Source: Rhynchopus sp. YZ270_cl-10 (Eukaryota; Euglenozoa; Diplonemea; Diplonemida; Diplonemidae). From it: 64,000 bases of DNA. Position 1 is the stretch's first letter, and every line of letters begins with the position of its first letter. Location: contig OZ037866.1 of NCBI GenBank assembly GCA_964035575.1, positions 1,116,001 to 1,180,000 on the forward strand. Reading direction: 5' to 3'. Shown piece after piece: positions 40,141 to 50,310 of this stretch. The translations under genes were made by a program, and so were the position numbers. The notes beneath the pieces are model-generated. The model saw only the letters and a program-made list of their open reading frames with translations. It was not told the origin of the DNA and made no database searches.

Positions 40141-40271
40141 TCCAAAATAAACAAATAAAAAACCATTTTCAACCCCTCTCTCTCTCTCTCTCTCTCTCTA
40201 TTCACAAAACAGAAAAAAAAGGAGGGAAAAAAAACAAGGGGTTTTCTTCAAGAGGGAAAATCCAACAAAAA

Positions 40272-42209
40272 ATGTCTGGTGGATTCCAGAAGACGAAAGA
40301 TGAATTAGTAGCGGAACTGATGAGTATCGTACGGTGCACACCATGCCAAGCACAGGAGTCGCTTGTTACGACGTACTGGTCCGTTCCCGATGCGCGTGCA
40401 TACTTTTCGATACAATCTGATCGTCCAGAAATGGCAGCGTACGAATGGGCTTCAATCGACCCCCGCACCCATTCCCAGGTAACGTATAGCGACAGCCAAA
40501 TGCGCGCACTGGAACGTGAGTTCCAAACCCCCGGATTTGGTCACCAGGTTGTTACATTGGTTATTGGGGGGCAGAACTTTTATGTCAATGTCAAAGATAA
40601 ACGGCAGCTCAACGACCACAAAAAAGGACGCAATGTCGTACGCACTCCAGACCTTCCCCCGGATTGGCAGAACGGTGCCTTTGTACCGAACACACGCGCT
40701 GGGTTGACACCTATCCTGGACGGGATAGCCCCCGCCTCGTCTCCCCCTGCACAACGTTCTGGAAGCGGGTCTGTCTCGAACGGCTCCTTTTCACGCAACT
40801 CCACCTTCTCCCCCGGCACTCCATCGCTTTCTGGGTCAATGTCCGCCGCACCACTGTTTCCTTCGTCACCTGCTGTGTCCTCTCCTGGGGTTGGAAGTGG
40901 AGGTGGAGGGGGTGGCGCACCTATCTGGTTCTCGATCGACCCCAGAAACCAATGCACCCACAACTATGGTACTACGGAATGCAATATCATCGAAGCTGCG
41001 TATCAGACCCCCGGGTTTGCACCGGATGTGGTTATTATGATTAACGGCTGCCAATTTAGGATTGACGTTTCAAGCAAGAAGCAATACAACATGGCAGGTG
41101 GTGCGCGCATGGTAGGACGCAACCCTGATGAGCCCCCAAGATGGGTAACAAGACCGGCAGGGTCGGTAGCACCGTTGGTCCGCCCGCAGGCTTCCGCACC
41201 ACCAGCACCACCACGTCTTCAACAATCCGTTGTGTCCCCCCTGACGGTCCTTGGACCCCCTGGCGGAAGCTCCCTGATGTCACCCCACTCCATGTCAGCC
41301 TCCTCCTCTATGGCCTCCATGGCGTTCTCACCATCCGCTGGGTCGACCTGCCAAGGGTACTCCTCCGACGGCGAGGAGGACAACATGAAGAAGTACCGCC
41401 ACGCTTTAACCGCGATTGCCGAGGTTGATGAGCACGTTGCCATTGTAACCGAGAAGCCCCTATGCGTAGTGTCCATTGCAAAGCTGGAAGCTGTACAGAG
41501 GAAAGCGGCGCTTGCAGTACTACCCATCTACGAAGAGATCCTGAACGATGTGCACACCAATGCGGAGGTGAAGAAGCGCTTTGGCGGCTCCGATGGGACG
41601 TATGGAACCCTCTCGCCGCAGGACGACGCATTGTTCCAGCTGAAGGTCGGCGACGACGTCCCCCACTACTACGCGAACGTGGTTGGAACTGGTGAATCGA
41701 TCTACCGCCGTAAAGTTCTCTCTCTCCTTGGCCTCAGGAATCTGGTCGAAAAGGGTGCCACAGTGTACCGCGACCTGCAGGCAAAGCTGTTCATCGGCAA
41801 CGAAGGCTCCTATGGGTCGGGGGCAGGGTTGAAGCTGATGAAGAAGCTGACCGGGAACACGGTCGACCTGGACGACCTGGTGCTGCGTTGTGACGACGGC
41901 ATGCTCAAGCTTGTCAACACTGCAAACGCAAAGGCCGGGATCGCCCAACACCCCTCAGCAGAAAGCTTTGGCAACAGCGACCAAGCAAAGCAGATGGCCC
42001 TCCAGGCAGCGCAGGTCGTGCTCCAGAACTTCATCGACACATTGAAACTGAGCCCCGCACAGCAGGAGGAGCGACAGTGTGCGGTGCCCAAGCCAGGATA
42101 CAAGATCCCGGTGGCAACGTCGAACAGCCATAGAGCAAAGTCGCCGTTGTGGCATGTATGTGAAAACGTAGTGGCAGACAAAAAAAATTTTTTTGTGCGG
42201 AATGCATAG
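40272..42209 (+). CDS. UBA-like plus double WWE-like domain protein
   Basis: The 645-residue frame starts MSGGFQKTKDELVAELMSIV after an A-rich leader. Residues about 8-48 fit a UBA/CUE-like three-helix unit (DELVAELMSIVRCTPCQAQESL). Two WWE-like domains follow at about 55-125 and 218-285, both with W..IDPR at the front and a GGxxFxxxV...KxQxN...GRxxxRxPD ending. A Ser/Pro/Gly-rich linker separates them. WWE domains bind (poly)ADP-ribose in Deltex, RNF146 and PARP proteins, so a role in ubiquitin or ADP-ribose signalling is plausible. The C-terminal 280 residues are helical and loosely recall a PARP regulatory domain, but no catalytic motif is seen. The last 18 codons run through an A8T7 stretch after a perfect GTATGT donor (42156). 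The true gene may therefore splice out there and continue downstream. Confidence 0.82.
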   Translation: MSGGFQKTKDELVAELMSIVRCTPCQAQESLVTTYWSVPDARAYFSIQSDRPEMAAYEWASIDPRTHSQVTYSDSQMRALEREFQTPGFGHQVVTLVIGGQNFYVNVKDKRQLNDHKKGRNVVRTPDLPPDWQNGAFVPNTRAGLTPILDGIAPASSPPAQRSGSGSVSNGSFSRNSTFSPGTPSLSGSMSAAPLFPSSPAVSSPGVGSGGGGGGAPIWFSIDPRNQCTHNYGTTECNIIEAAYQTPGFAPDVVIMINGCQFRIDVSSKKQYNMAGGARMVGRNPDEPPRWVTRPAGSVAPLVRPQASAPPAPPRLQQSVVSPLTVLGPPGGSSLMSPHSMSASSSMASMAFSPSAGSTCQGYSSDGEEDNMKKYRHALTAIAEVDEHVAIVTEKPLCVVSIAKLEAVQRKAALAVLPIYEEILNDVHTNAEVKKRFGGSDGTYGTLSPQDDALFQLKVGDDVPHYYANVVGTGESIYRRKVLSLLGLRNLVEKGATVYRDLQAKLFIGNEGSYGSGAGLKLMKKLTGNTVDLDDLVLRCDDGMLKLVNTANAKAGIAQHPSAESFGNSDQAKQMALQAAQVVLQNFIDTLKLSPAQQEERQCAVPKPGYKIPVATSNSHRAKSPLWHVCENVVADKKNFFVRNA

Positions 42210-42307
42210 CAATGCTGTAGATTATCAGTTTTAAATATTTTTCATTACCCCCTTTACGGAGAAAGCCACGGTGTCATCTTAAAAGTAATTTCATTGGGAG
42301 GGTTGAG

Positions 42308-43154
42308 GATGATCTGCATCTAGACCTTTTGAAATGCATTTGGCCTTCGGGCGACTTTGTGACACAGAACCCCATCCTTGGACTGGGTGATTGTCGATAC
42401 TACAAAACGAAAGTGGAGCTTGCACAGGTGGTAACGTGGTAACTACACTATTTCCAGCAATTTTTACTCAATAACTAAACACCACCAAACAGTACCAAAA
42501 CGTCGGCCAGAATACCTACCACGCAAACGCACCGAACTTCAGCGATGTCGTCGGCTCGCTGCTTCGCGCACCGTGGCACGCAGTTAAGGGTATGAGGTTA
42601 CCCCCCTCTTACGCCTTTTTCACTCTTGTCTTTGCAAAAAAAAATTACCTATTACACAGCCTACTGTATCATCAGCACAAGAGAGCGTGGTGAGACCTTG
42701 ATGAGGAAGCGCAACGACTACTTCGATAAGTGCATTGAGGACAGCTGCTTCAACGGCAAATGGAAGAGCATCGAGATGTACATAACGGAGCTGCAGGAGT
42801 ATGGCCCATTTTTTTTCCCACCCTTTTTTGGATTCTTTAACCCACTCTCTCTCCTCTCTCAGCGACCTGACCATTGGCAAGATTCTGTGCACCATTGAGG
42901 AGGAACACCAGGACCTGTTTGGAGACATCGACACTGACGAGGAATACGTATGCGACCGTTCAATGTTATTTTTCTGTTTTCTCTCTTTTGACAATCCAAA
43001 AAACCGCAAAAATCACAAAATCACAAAATCACAGGCAAAGGAGTTGTACAAGATTGTCAAGATGCGTCGTGTGGAGGGCATCAACGAACACGGCGTGTTA
43101 GCAGAAGTCACGGAAAATGAAGTTATCGAGCATGTGAAGAAGTTCAGTGTTTAG
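42308..43154 (+). CDS. Multi-exon gene or 3' exons of the WWE gene, unknown function
   Basis: The proposed exons are 42308-42427, 42493-42589, 42660-42798, 42863-42947 and 43035-43154 (TAG). Three introns begin GTATG and end CAG (42590-42659, 42799-42862, 42948-43034). The first is less sure (donor GTGGTA or GTAACG, acceptor CAAACAG, with CTAAAC as possible branch site). Frames join in phase without stops into about 186 residues, for example AVK/AYCIISTRERGE, ITELQD/DLTIGKILC and DTDEEY/AKELYKIV. The product is charged and helical. I recognise no domain. No convincing start codon lies upstream, and an intron from 42156 to 42307 would join it in frame to the WWE gene. Exon boundaries are read by eye. 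Confidence 0.65.
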
Positions 43155-43488
43155 GGGGGAAAGTGGTACAAAAAAACAACAACAAAAAAAAAAAAAAAAA
43201 ATCGTCCGACACAGATGGGTGTGTTGTGTACAGCAAAAAAATAAATTTTTGTGAGGTTCATATACCCTCTCTCTTTTGGTGGGGGTAAAGATGCTGCAAA
43301 AAAAAAGGGGATTTTTTGCTTTCATACAACGCGCAAACCTCGTAAGGACAAAGCACCAGAAACAAAGCATTTTGGTGCGAACACTAAACTATAAAAAAAA
43401 AAAATTGATTCAATTTGAACGAAAAAAAATTTTTTTGGAGGGTGAAGGCTGTCTTGTGTGGTAGGCACTAAACAAACAGATTATAAAA

Positions 43489-43699
43489 AGGGGTAAGGAC
43501 GTTCTGGGTATGGAGAGCAAGCACATTAGAAGAAGAAAACGCGCACAAGGTTTGTATTTTGGACAGTTCAGGACCACAAGGTCTGAACTGTCCAAAATGC
43601 AAACCTTGTGGGTCTGAAGTGTCTTTATCGAAAACCTTGTGGGTCTAAATTGTCCAAAAGTCACACTTGGGGGTACCAGAAGAACGTCCTTACCCCTAT
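43489..43699. mobile_element. Small MITE-like element, about 210 nt
   Basis: The ends AGGGGTAAGGACGTTCT and AGAACGTCCTTACCCCT are inverse. Inside, GGACAGTTCAG and its inverse form a strong hairpin, and CAAACCTTGTGG-like blocks repeat three times. Confidence 0.65.
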
Positions 43700-44152
43700 A
43701 AAAAAAATGCTTCAAAAGAACAAATGAATATGCACACCCCTCTTTATTTAGTTGACGCACAAAAAGGTTAAGGCTCATCTTACAAAATCTTTTCAATTTG
43801 TGGGGGGGGGTTTTTTTTCTTCCGTTACGGTATGGTTTTGTCTTCCCCCCCTTTTCTAAAATACCTTTTGGAGGTCCGATCCAAAATATCTTTTTCCCAT
43901 TATTGTCTTCTATGCCGTATAAGGCTTGGAAGCCCATCTTACCCAACTGGTGTGATTCAGGGGGTACGGACAACCCACGGACCACGGAGAACTGTTTCGG
44001 GCTAAATTATGAGTTGCGGAGCACCTTCGGGGGGGGGAACCACGGAGAATCCGTTTTTGGTGATCACACCACCATCCTTTTTATTATTTTGTTTTGATGG
44101 CCATCAAGCACGACGATGCTTAGCGCCATCGCTTCGTTTGTTTGGAGAAGAG

Positions 44153-44197
44153 ATGTCTAAGCACGAGAGTCTTGGGTTCATCTTATAAACTTTTTCT
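44153..44197 (+). repeat. Copy of recurrent spacer motif
   Basis: GTCTAAGCACGAGAGTCTTG then GGTTCATCTTATAAACTTTT. Confidence 0.6.
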
Positions 44198-44507
44198 TTC
44201 TTTTCCCTCTATCAACGATGGTAATGGCACACCTGTGAGTAGGTTCCTTCATTGGTGCCGAAAGCGTCTACGCGTATACCATGCGTATGTTGAGGTTTTT
44301 TGTTGTGTACCTTTGAGCATGAAGTGAGGCATGCGGACTTCATCGTCGTGTGCTTCTTTATCAGGGGGAAAAAAAAGGGGGGTGCTCAAGGGAAAAAGGC
44401 AGCAACACAAAACCAATGTTTTCGCTCATTAGCGTGCGTCACAAAATGAATGGATTCTATTTAAAAAAAAATATTCCTAGAACACCTTCTTGAAACTTAG
44501 AAAAAAG

Positions 44508-44640
44508 TGGGGAAACGATAATGTGGACTCTAAAAAAAAAATGTGGATTTTATGACAATCCGGGTTAATAATCGAGGTTGTCGCATAATCTGGGTTTGTC
44601 GTAATCCACATTTTTGAGAGTCTACAAAGTCGTTTCCCCA
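44508..44640. mobile_element. Small MITE-like element, 133 nt
   Basis: The ends TGGGGAAACGA and TCGTTTCCCCA are exact inverses. Further in, AATGTGGACTCT pairs with AGAGTCTAC and ATGTGGATT with AATCCACAT, so the whole unit can fold. Confidence 0.65.
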
Positions 44641-46349
44641 AAAAATATACTGTTTTTTTTTTGTTTTTTTTTTTTTTTTTTTGAAACGTCCTTTCGCTCG
44701 CTTCTTCGTCTTTGTCTTTGTCTTCTTCTTTTTTTAAAAAGCACGGCGAGGCTCAGGTTTATGCAAAAGATTCTTTTTGTCCGCCGTCTGATTTTTTTTT
44801 CCCCCCCTTTTTATTTTTTTTTCCAGGAACGATAGCTCATTTGGTGTATGCACCCACAGCAACCCCTTTGGTGAGGGCTTGTGGTGCTATTTCTATTTAC
44901 CGACCCCCCCGTGAAATTGTCCCCCCCTCCGACCCCCTTGAAACTGTACCCCCTGGGAGAAAAAGTGAGGGGGGGGATAATATCACGTACGGCAAAAAGG
45001 GGGGACAATTTCTCGTACTGTAGGGGTGGCCGTTTTGGTGTGAAGAAGGGAGAGCAAAGGTTGTCCCTGCGACTCCCTTGAAATTGTCCGTGGGGGCAAA
45101 ATACCGGTTTTTTTTTTTTTGGGGGGGGGGCAATTTCACGGGGGAGGGTCGGTAATAAAAGATGGAAGGACAATTCATCTCTCAAAAAAAAAATGATTTT
45201 TCTTTTGTTTGATTTTTCATAGGTGGCGTATGCACAACTGAAGCTTATCATCTGACCAACAACAGTAATACACGAAAAAAGTTTAGGCAGGATAAAAGAG
45301 TTTTTTAACCCCACCGATGTTTCTTGGATTACTGTATTTCTTTTTAAGATTGCTATTGTGTGATCAAGGTGACCAAGCACGAGAGAAGCTCGGGTTCATC
45401 TTATAAACTTTTCTTTGTTTTTCAGAGGTGTGTCCACTTGAGGTGCATTCATATTGTTTTCATATTTGTTTTTTGTCATTTTTTTTTTTTTTGAGTTAGC
45501 TGGGGAGCCATCTTACATTTTTTTAAGGTACGAGCAAGTCATTAGGTTTCCTTTTTACATCTACTGTTGTAGGCCGCAGGGTACTTTTATGCTTTTATCC
45601 GGATGGCTGGCATCGTACGTAGGTCAGTCGGAGGTGTCTGCATCAACAACTACAGTTTGGAGTTGACAATGTAGGATCCGAGGTTCATCTTACAAAAACA
45701 TTTTTTTTTTTTTAAATCGAGGCATTTTTTTTTCCACACCTCAAAAATGCGTTCTTTTCCATCAGTAAAGAAGGTACAGAAGAAAGACCGCATTTTTTGA
45801 AGATGTTGTATTTTTGTCTCTTTTGTTGGATATCTGCCGCACAAATGTGTATTTTCTAGCTTTTTTTCCCTTTTTTTTTCCCCTCTCAAATGCTTTTCTC
45901 TTCTCCCGAATTGAAAGTCTATAAATCTAACTATTTTCTTTTTTTTTTTAAACATCGGATTGCAGAGGGTGGGGTGGCCTGCTCTCCTCTAGCAGAGGGG
46001 TATTTAGTTAATGAAAAAAGAAGAGGATTTCTCAGGACAACGAAAGGTAAAGTCAGTCCAATGATAACTTTGCGAGGCAGTTTGAAGAAAAAAAAGAGGA
46101 AAATAAAAAAAACAGCAGATTACGTGGGGAGGGAGCAGTGTTTGTGTTCTGTATTTTTTTTTGAGGTGAAAAACACATCAGAATAGTAACCAACTGGGGG
46201 CAGGGGTCGGCAGTGAAATGTGATATTACTTTCGGCACAACTTTTTTCCCCTCAGGATTGTGCTATGGTGACTAAGTGCAAAAAAAAAACCCCCATTTTT
46301 TCTTTCCTAATCCTGAAATCTCACAAAAAACCCCCAAATTTTCAAAGAA
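44641..46349. other. Spacer with motif copies
   Basis: No gene is supportable. A C/G-run-rich foldback at about 44900-45165 (GACCCCCCCGTGAAATTGTC and a near-inverse) and several + strand motif copies are present. Confidence 0.45.
45361..45414 (+). repeat. Full copy of recurrent spacer motif
   Basis: TGATCAAGGTGACCAAGCAC, then GAGAGAAGCTCG, then GGTTCATCTTATAAACTTTT. It matches 39701-39752 end to end. Confidence 0.6.
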
Positions 46350-47214
46350 CACGTATGGCAAATGATAATTTATTATGAGATCTCATAATAAATTATGAGA
46401 TCATTATGCGCTATTATGCGCGCTCATAATAATCGCATAATGCATAATAGCGCATAATAGCGCATAATAGCACATAATAGCGCATAATGATTATGCGCTA
46501 TTATGTGCTCATTATGTGCTCATTATGTGCTCATTATGTGCCCTACCCCAATGCCCCAAACCAGAAAATACCACCCTCAGATGTCCAAAAATCCATCTGC
46601 GCCCGGTTTTGAGCAGTTTTGAGCCTCAAGAAGCCCCGTATCTGCTTTTTTCAAAAATGTACATACAACTTGTACCTGCCCACCCCTCGTAGATAGAGCA
46701 ACTCACACATCCATCACGCCTCAGTGTGAGCCAGGGGCCAGAAAAGCCCCCAAAGCCACATATTTTCACCCCAGAACCTATCCCGAGGGGTACCCAGGCG
46801 GTTTCGGGGTGTTTAGAGGGACTTGATGGAACTTAGAACCATGTTTCAAAAAGTGTCAAGCACCTGGTACCAAAGGTTTTCCCACCCAAGGTATCTTAAG
46901 CCGTCAAAAAACGTGAAGTAGGTAATAAATCAAAGAAACCCCCCTGAAGTCAATAAAAACCACACCATAGGCCCATTTGTACCCCAAAATCGAATTCCGC
47001 CCGGTTTTGGGCACTTTTGACCACTTCTGAGCGACTTTTTTTGGGTGGGGGGGTGGGGGGTACGGCACATAATGAGCGCATAACGCCGCATAATTGGCGC
47101 ATAATAGCGCATAATAGCACATAATAGCGCATAATAGCACATAATAGCGCATAATATCACATGTATTATGAGATCTCATAATAGCGCATAATATATTATC
47201 ATTTGCCATACGTG
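46350..47214. mobile_element. Non-autonomous DNA transposon with 5-bp target duplication
   Basis: The ends CACGTATGGCAAATGATAAT and its inverse ATATTATCATTTGCCATACGTG (shown only in part here as ATTTGCCATACGTG) bound an 865-nt unit. AAGAA flanks it on both sides (46345-46349 and 47215-47219). Subterminal arrays of CATAATAGCG-type decamers, in both orientations, lie just inside each end, and each arm holds TATTATGAGATCTCATAATA. No transposase is seen. Confidence 0.82.
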
Positions 47215-47676
47215 AAGAAGAAAAAAAAATAATAACTATCGAACCCTCTCTTGGCGTGCACGCTTCCCCTGTCATTCCAGTGATGTCTGTTCACTGGCGT
47301 GAAAAAGAAAAAATATCCACCCACTAGGTGTGCGTGTGACTGTGGGGGGTGAAGATGCATTGTTGTCAATTTTTGAGAGAGCTTAGATGGACATGCACAG
47401 GGCATACTCATCTTTCAACTTTTCTTTTCTTTTCTCGATTCAAGCGCGATCCACAAAACACACAATTGTGCTACTATGTGGATCAAAAAAAGCAAAAATA
47501 AAAAAAAATAACTGTGGCTTTTTTCGCCCCCCTAGCAGGCACTTTGCTGCAACCCACTCACAACAATCCAACCCGTTCTCTGCTCCCACTCTCCCCACCG
47601 CTTTTATTTGCCAACTTTGTGCGAACCAAACATAAACAAAAGTCGTTTTTCCTCTCTTTTACGTCCACAACACCCC
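47215..47676. other. Upstream region of the first WSC gene
   Basis: 47348-47420 carries a block (GGTGAAGATGCATTG...GGCATACTCATCTTTCAAC) that recurs at 50990-51062. 47519-47640 matches the region upstream of the second WSC gene at about 57786-57892, marking the edge of the duplication. Confidence 0.6.
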
Positions 47677-50310
47677 ATGCACCACTACCCACACACACCC
47701 TCCAGATTGGTGCCACGTATGCTACCTGTAGCGTATACATTATGTGCTGCTGTGTATCTCTACCAGGGGTGCTACATCGATGTGGGAACTGACCGTGACT
47801 TCGAAGACCTCCTGGTAGAAGGCGGCACTTCGGTAGAAAACTGCGAGCAGTACTGCTCCGTGGACGCGGCAGGCGCACCCTACGAAGTGTTCGGCGTGCA
47901 GTTCGGCACGGAGTGTAGGTGCGGGAACGCCTTCGGCAGGCACGGTATTGCCACGGACTCCGACTGCGACACAGACTGCACCTACAACGCTGCGCAGAAG
48001 TGTGGTGGGTGGAGCCGCAACTCCATCTACAAGGATGTGCCCACACCTGCACCGCCAACGCCCGCCCCAACAGCGGAGCCGACTCTCGTTCCCCCCACGG
48101 CTGAGCCCACTGCAGTGCCCACTGCTGAACCTACGGCTGTTCCCACTGCCGTTCCAACAGCAGTACCGACTGCCGTTCCCACCGCTGTACCGACTGCAGT
48201 GCCAACTGCCGTGCCTACAGCTGTGCCGACGGCTGTTCCCACTGCCATACCTACTGCCGTACCAACTGCTGTTCCTACAGCTGTGCCTACAACCGTTCCA
48301 ACAGCAGTGCCCACTGCCGTTCCCACTGCTGTGCCTACAGCTATACCGACAGCTGTTCCCACTGCTGTGCCGACAGCTGTGCCGACGGCTGTTCCCACTG
48401 CCATACCTACTGCCGTACCAACTGCTGTTCCTACAGCTGTTCCAACAGCCATCCCCACTGCTGTTCCCACTGCCGTTCCCACCGCTGTACCAACTGCTGT
48501 TCCTACAGCTGTGCCTACAACCGTTCCAACAGCAGTGCCCACTGCCGTTCCCACTGCCGTTCCCACTGCTGTGCCTACAGCTGTACCGACAGCTGTTCCC
48601 ACTGCTGTGCCGACAGCTGTGCCAACACCCGTACCCACTGCCACACCAACCACTGTGCCGACTGCCGTGCCCACAGCTATCCCCACTGCTGCACCAACAG
48701 CTACCCCCACTGTCGTGCCAACAGCTGCTCCCACACCAACGCCGACTGCAGCGCCAACCACTGTACCCACAGCTGTGCCAACTGCTGCACCAACAGCTAT
48801 CCCCACTGTCATGCCAACAGCAGTGCCCTCGGACGCACCCCCTACACCTACGTCCATTGCACCCACCCCCTCCCCACCACTAAAGGACACTGCGCACTCT
48901 GGGATGGCTGTGTCGCAAAAGGAGGACCTGTCCACACCCATATCACTTGCTGCGGGTGCTTCCGTAGTGGGTGGCGTGTCGACAGGGGGTGCGGCAGGCA
49001 AGCTTGCACTGGTACGTGGGTTTGGCTGTGAGGTGGAGGATGTCGACCTGCATGGGGGGCAGCTGGACTGGGAGTTCCACCCCACACGCATTGCTTTTGG
49101 CACTGGCGCGGGACGCTATCGGATGGGCGCCATGGTGATGAACCCGCTTCTCGTGGCGGCCTTTCTGCTTCTCTCACTCCTTGCTGCTGCAGTGGTCCAA
49201 CTCACAGGACACAACTGGGATACTTCATGCAGCATGGCACGCGCTCCGGGCATTACGTACATCCCTTTTATGTTTCTCTTGCAGGGAACGTCACTTGTGT
49301 CCGCACAGATCTGTTTCCACCCTGGGGACTTCGAGACTGGGGAGGTGGCGGTTGCTGTTGTCATGTTCATTGTGAGTCTGGCTGCACCGGTTGCTCTGTA
49401 CTTCTTTGTGCTCAAACCTGCGGCACAGCACGCTCGGGTGGTGGATGACCCTGCGATCCACGGCAGCAAAGGCTGCCCCGGGAAGTACCAGAACCACGCT
49501 CTGTACCGCTTTGCCTTTGGCGACAAGATATGGGTCACCTCTGGCGGAGGACACTTCGTGGAACGCCACGGCCTGGTCTTCGAAAACCTGAAGCCCACAT
49601 GCATCAACCACACCCTGATGGAGATAGGCGTCATCCTCGCGCTGTCGATCCTCTCTGCGTGGAAGCCTGCGTCGGTGCCGTCCTGTACGCTGCGCAACTA
49701 CACGATGTCCACACTGCTCGTTCTGTTTTTCCTTGCCTGCCTCATCCGCCGTCCCTTCGTGGCACCACTGGACAACATCTTCGCAGTCGTGCTGAGTGCC
49801 CTCATCGCCGTCGCTGTGCTGAGTATGTCCATCGCGATATCTGCGGAGTCGGACAAAGACCATGGCCTGTACAGCGTGGCAATGACGTGCCTGCTGATCA
49901 GTGCGGTTGTGATTACGATAAAATGCATATGGGATGTGCTGCTGTATGTGGTGGATGTGTGCCTTGCGCGAAGAAGCAGTGTGCGGAGTGCACAGAGCGA
50001 GAGGCTGTTGTACGATCCGGACGGGAGTGAGTACTTGCAGATGCATGTCCGCGTGCAGAGTGATGCGCAGGATGTGAGCACGGCGATGTCCGTCAGCACC
50101 AGATCGACGCTGCTTGTAGAGGAACGTGGCGTTGATGGTGGTGGTTGTGTAGGTGTCGGTACTGACTCACACAGCACCCTCGCAGTGTCCTGCATGGCCA
50201 GTCCCACATCAGTCACATCAGCCTCGCTTCTCACGACGCAGCGCTCAGACCCCTTCCGCTCTTCAAAGGGTAAATGGCAGACCATCCCAGCCAGCAAGGT
50301 CTGGATATGA
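47677..50310 (+). CDS. WSC-domain surface protein with VPTA stalk and multispan C-terminal domain (copy 1)
   Basis: The protein has 877 residues from the first in-frame ATG. An ATG at 47719 gives a tighter signal peptide ([16 protein letters not shown]) and is a good alternative. The WSC domain (about 30-115) has [27 protein letters not shown] and CGGWSRNSIY, the usual eight-Cys pattern of this carbohydrate-binding fold. A VPTA/IPTA stalk runs to about residue 390. From about residue 483 follow roughly seven hydrophobic helices with a conserved loop [16 protein letters not shown] and [10 protein letters not shown], then a Ser/Thr-rich tail. The multispan region loosely recalls the C-terminus of kinetoplastid DGF-1-type surface proteins; that is from memory and unverified. 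Likely a plasma-membrane sugar sensor or adhesin. Confidence 0.9.
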   Translation: MHHYPHTPSRLVPRMLPVAYTLCAAVYLYQGCYIDVGTDRDFEDLLVEGGTSVENCEQYCSVDAAGAPYEVFGVQFGTECRCGNAFGRHGIATDSDCDTDCTYNAAQKCGGWSRNSIYKDVPTPAPPTPAPTAEPTLVPPTAEPTAVPTAEPTAVPTAVPTAVPTAVPTAVPTAVPTAVPTAVPTAVPTAIPTAVPTAVPTAVPTTVPTAVPTAVPTAVPTAIPTAVPTAVPTAVPTAVPTAIPTAVPTAVPTAVPTAIPTAVPTAVPTAVPTAVPTAVPTTVPTAVPTAVPTAVPTAVPTAVPTAVPTAVPTAVPTPVPTATPTTVPTAVPTAIPTAAPTATPTVVPTAAPTPTPTAAPTTVPTAVPTAAPTAIPTVMPTAVPSDAPPTPTSIAPTPSPPLKDTAHSGMAVSQKEDLSTPISLAAGASVVGGVSTGGAAGKLALVRGFGCEVEDVDLHGGQLDWEFHPTRIAFGTGAGRYRMGAMVMNPLLVAAFLLLSLLAAAVVQLTGHNWDTSCSMARAPGITYIPFMFLLQGTSLVSAQICFHPGDFETGEVAVAVVMFIVSLAAPVALYFFVLKPAAQHARVVDDPAIHGSKGCPGKYQNHALYRFAFGDKIWVTSGGGHFVERHGLVFENLKPTCINHTLMEIGVILALSILSAWKPASVPSCTLRNYTMSTLLVLFFLACLIRRPFVAPLDNIFAVVLSALIAVAVLSMSIAISAESDKDHGLYSVAMTCLLISAVVITIKCIWDVLLYVVDVCLARRSSVRSAQSERLLYDPDGSEYLQMHVRVQSDAQDVSTAMSVSTRSTLLVEERGVDGGGCVGVGTDSHSTLAVSCMASPTSVTSASLLTTQRSDPFRSSKGKWQTIPASKVWI
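48040..48840 (+). repeat. Coding minisatellite: VPTA stalk of WSC copy 1
   Basis: Twelve-nt units encode VPTA with few variants ([12 protein letters not shown]). Third positions vary, giving higher-order blocks of about 100-200 nt. The counterpart in copy 2 differs in unit order and length. Confidence 0.9.

Larger units (their letters stand above)
30847..40271. other. 9.4-kb gene-poor, homopolymer-rich region
   Basis: I find no convincing coding sequence on either strand. Open frames here translate to Phe/Lys/Leu-rich low complexity. The stretch holds A/T runs, G runs (about 32078-32108 and 36505-36522) and C runs (about 34186-34198), short microsatellites, two adjacent foldbacks, + strand motif copies, and a duplicated block next to the following gene. 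Confidence 0.55.

Noticed and set aside
46360-46540. CRISPR-like array of CATAATAGCG words
   Set aside because: There are no unique spacers of constant length; the words are subterminal arrays of a TIR element with a target duplication.
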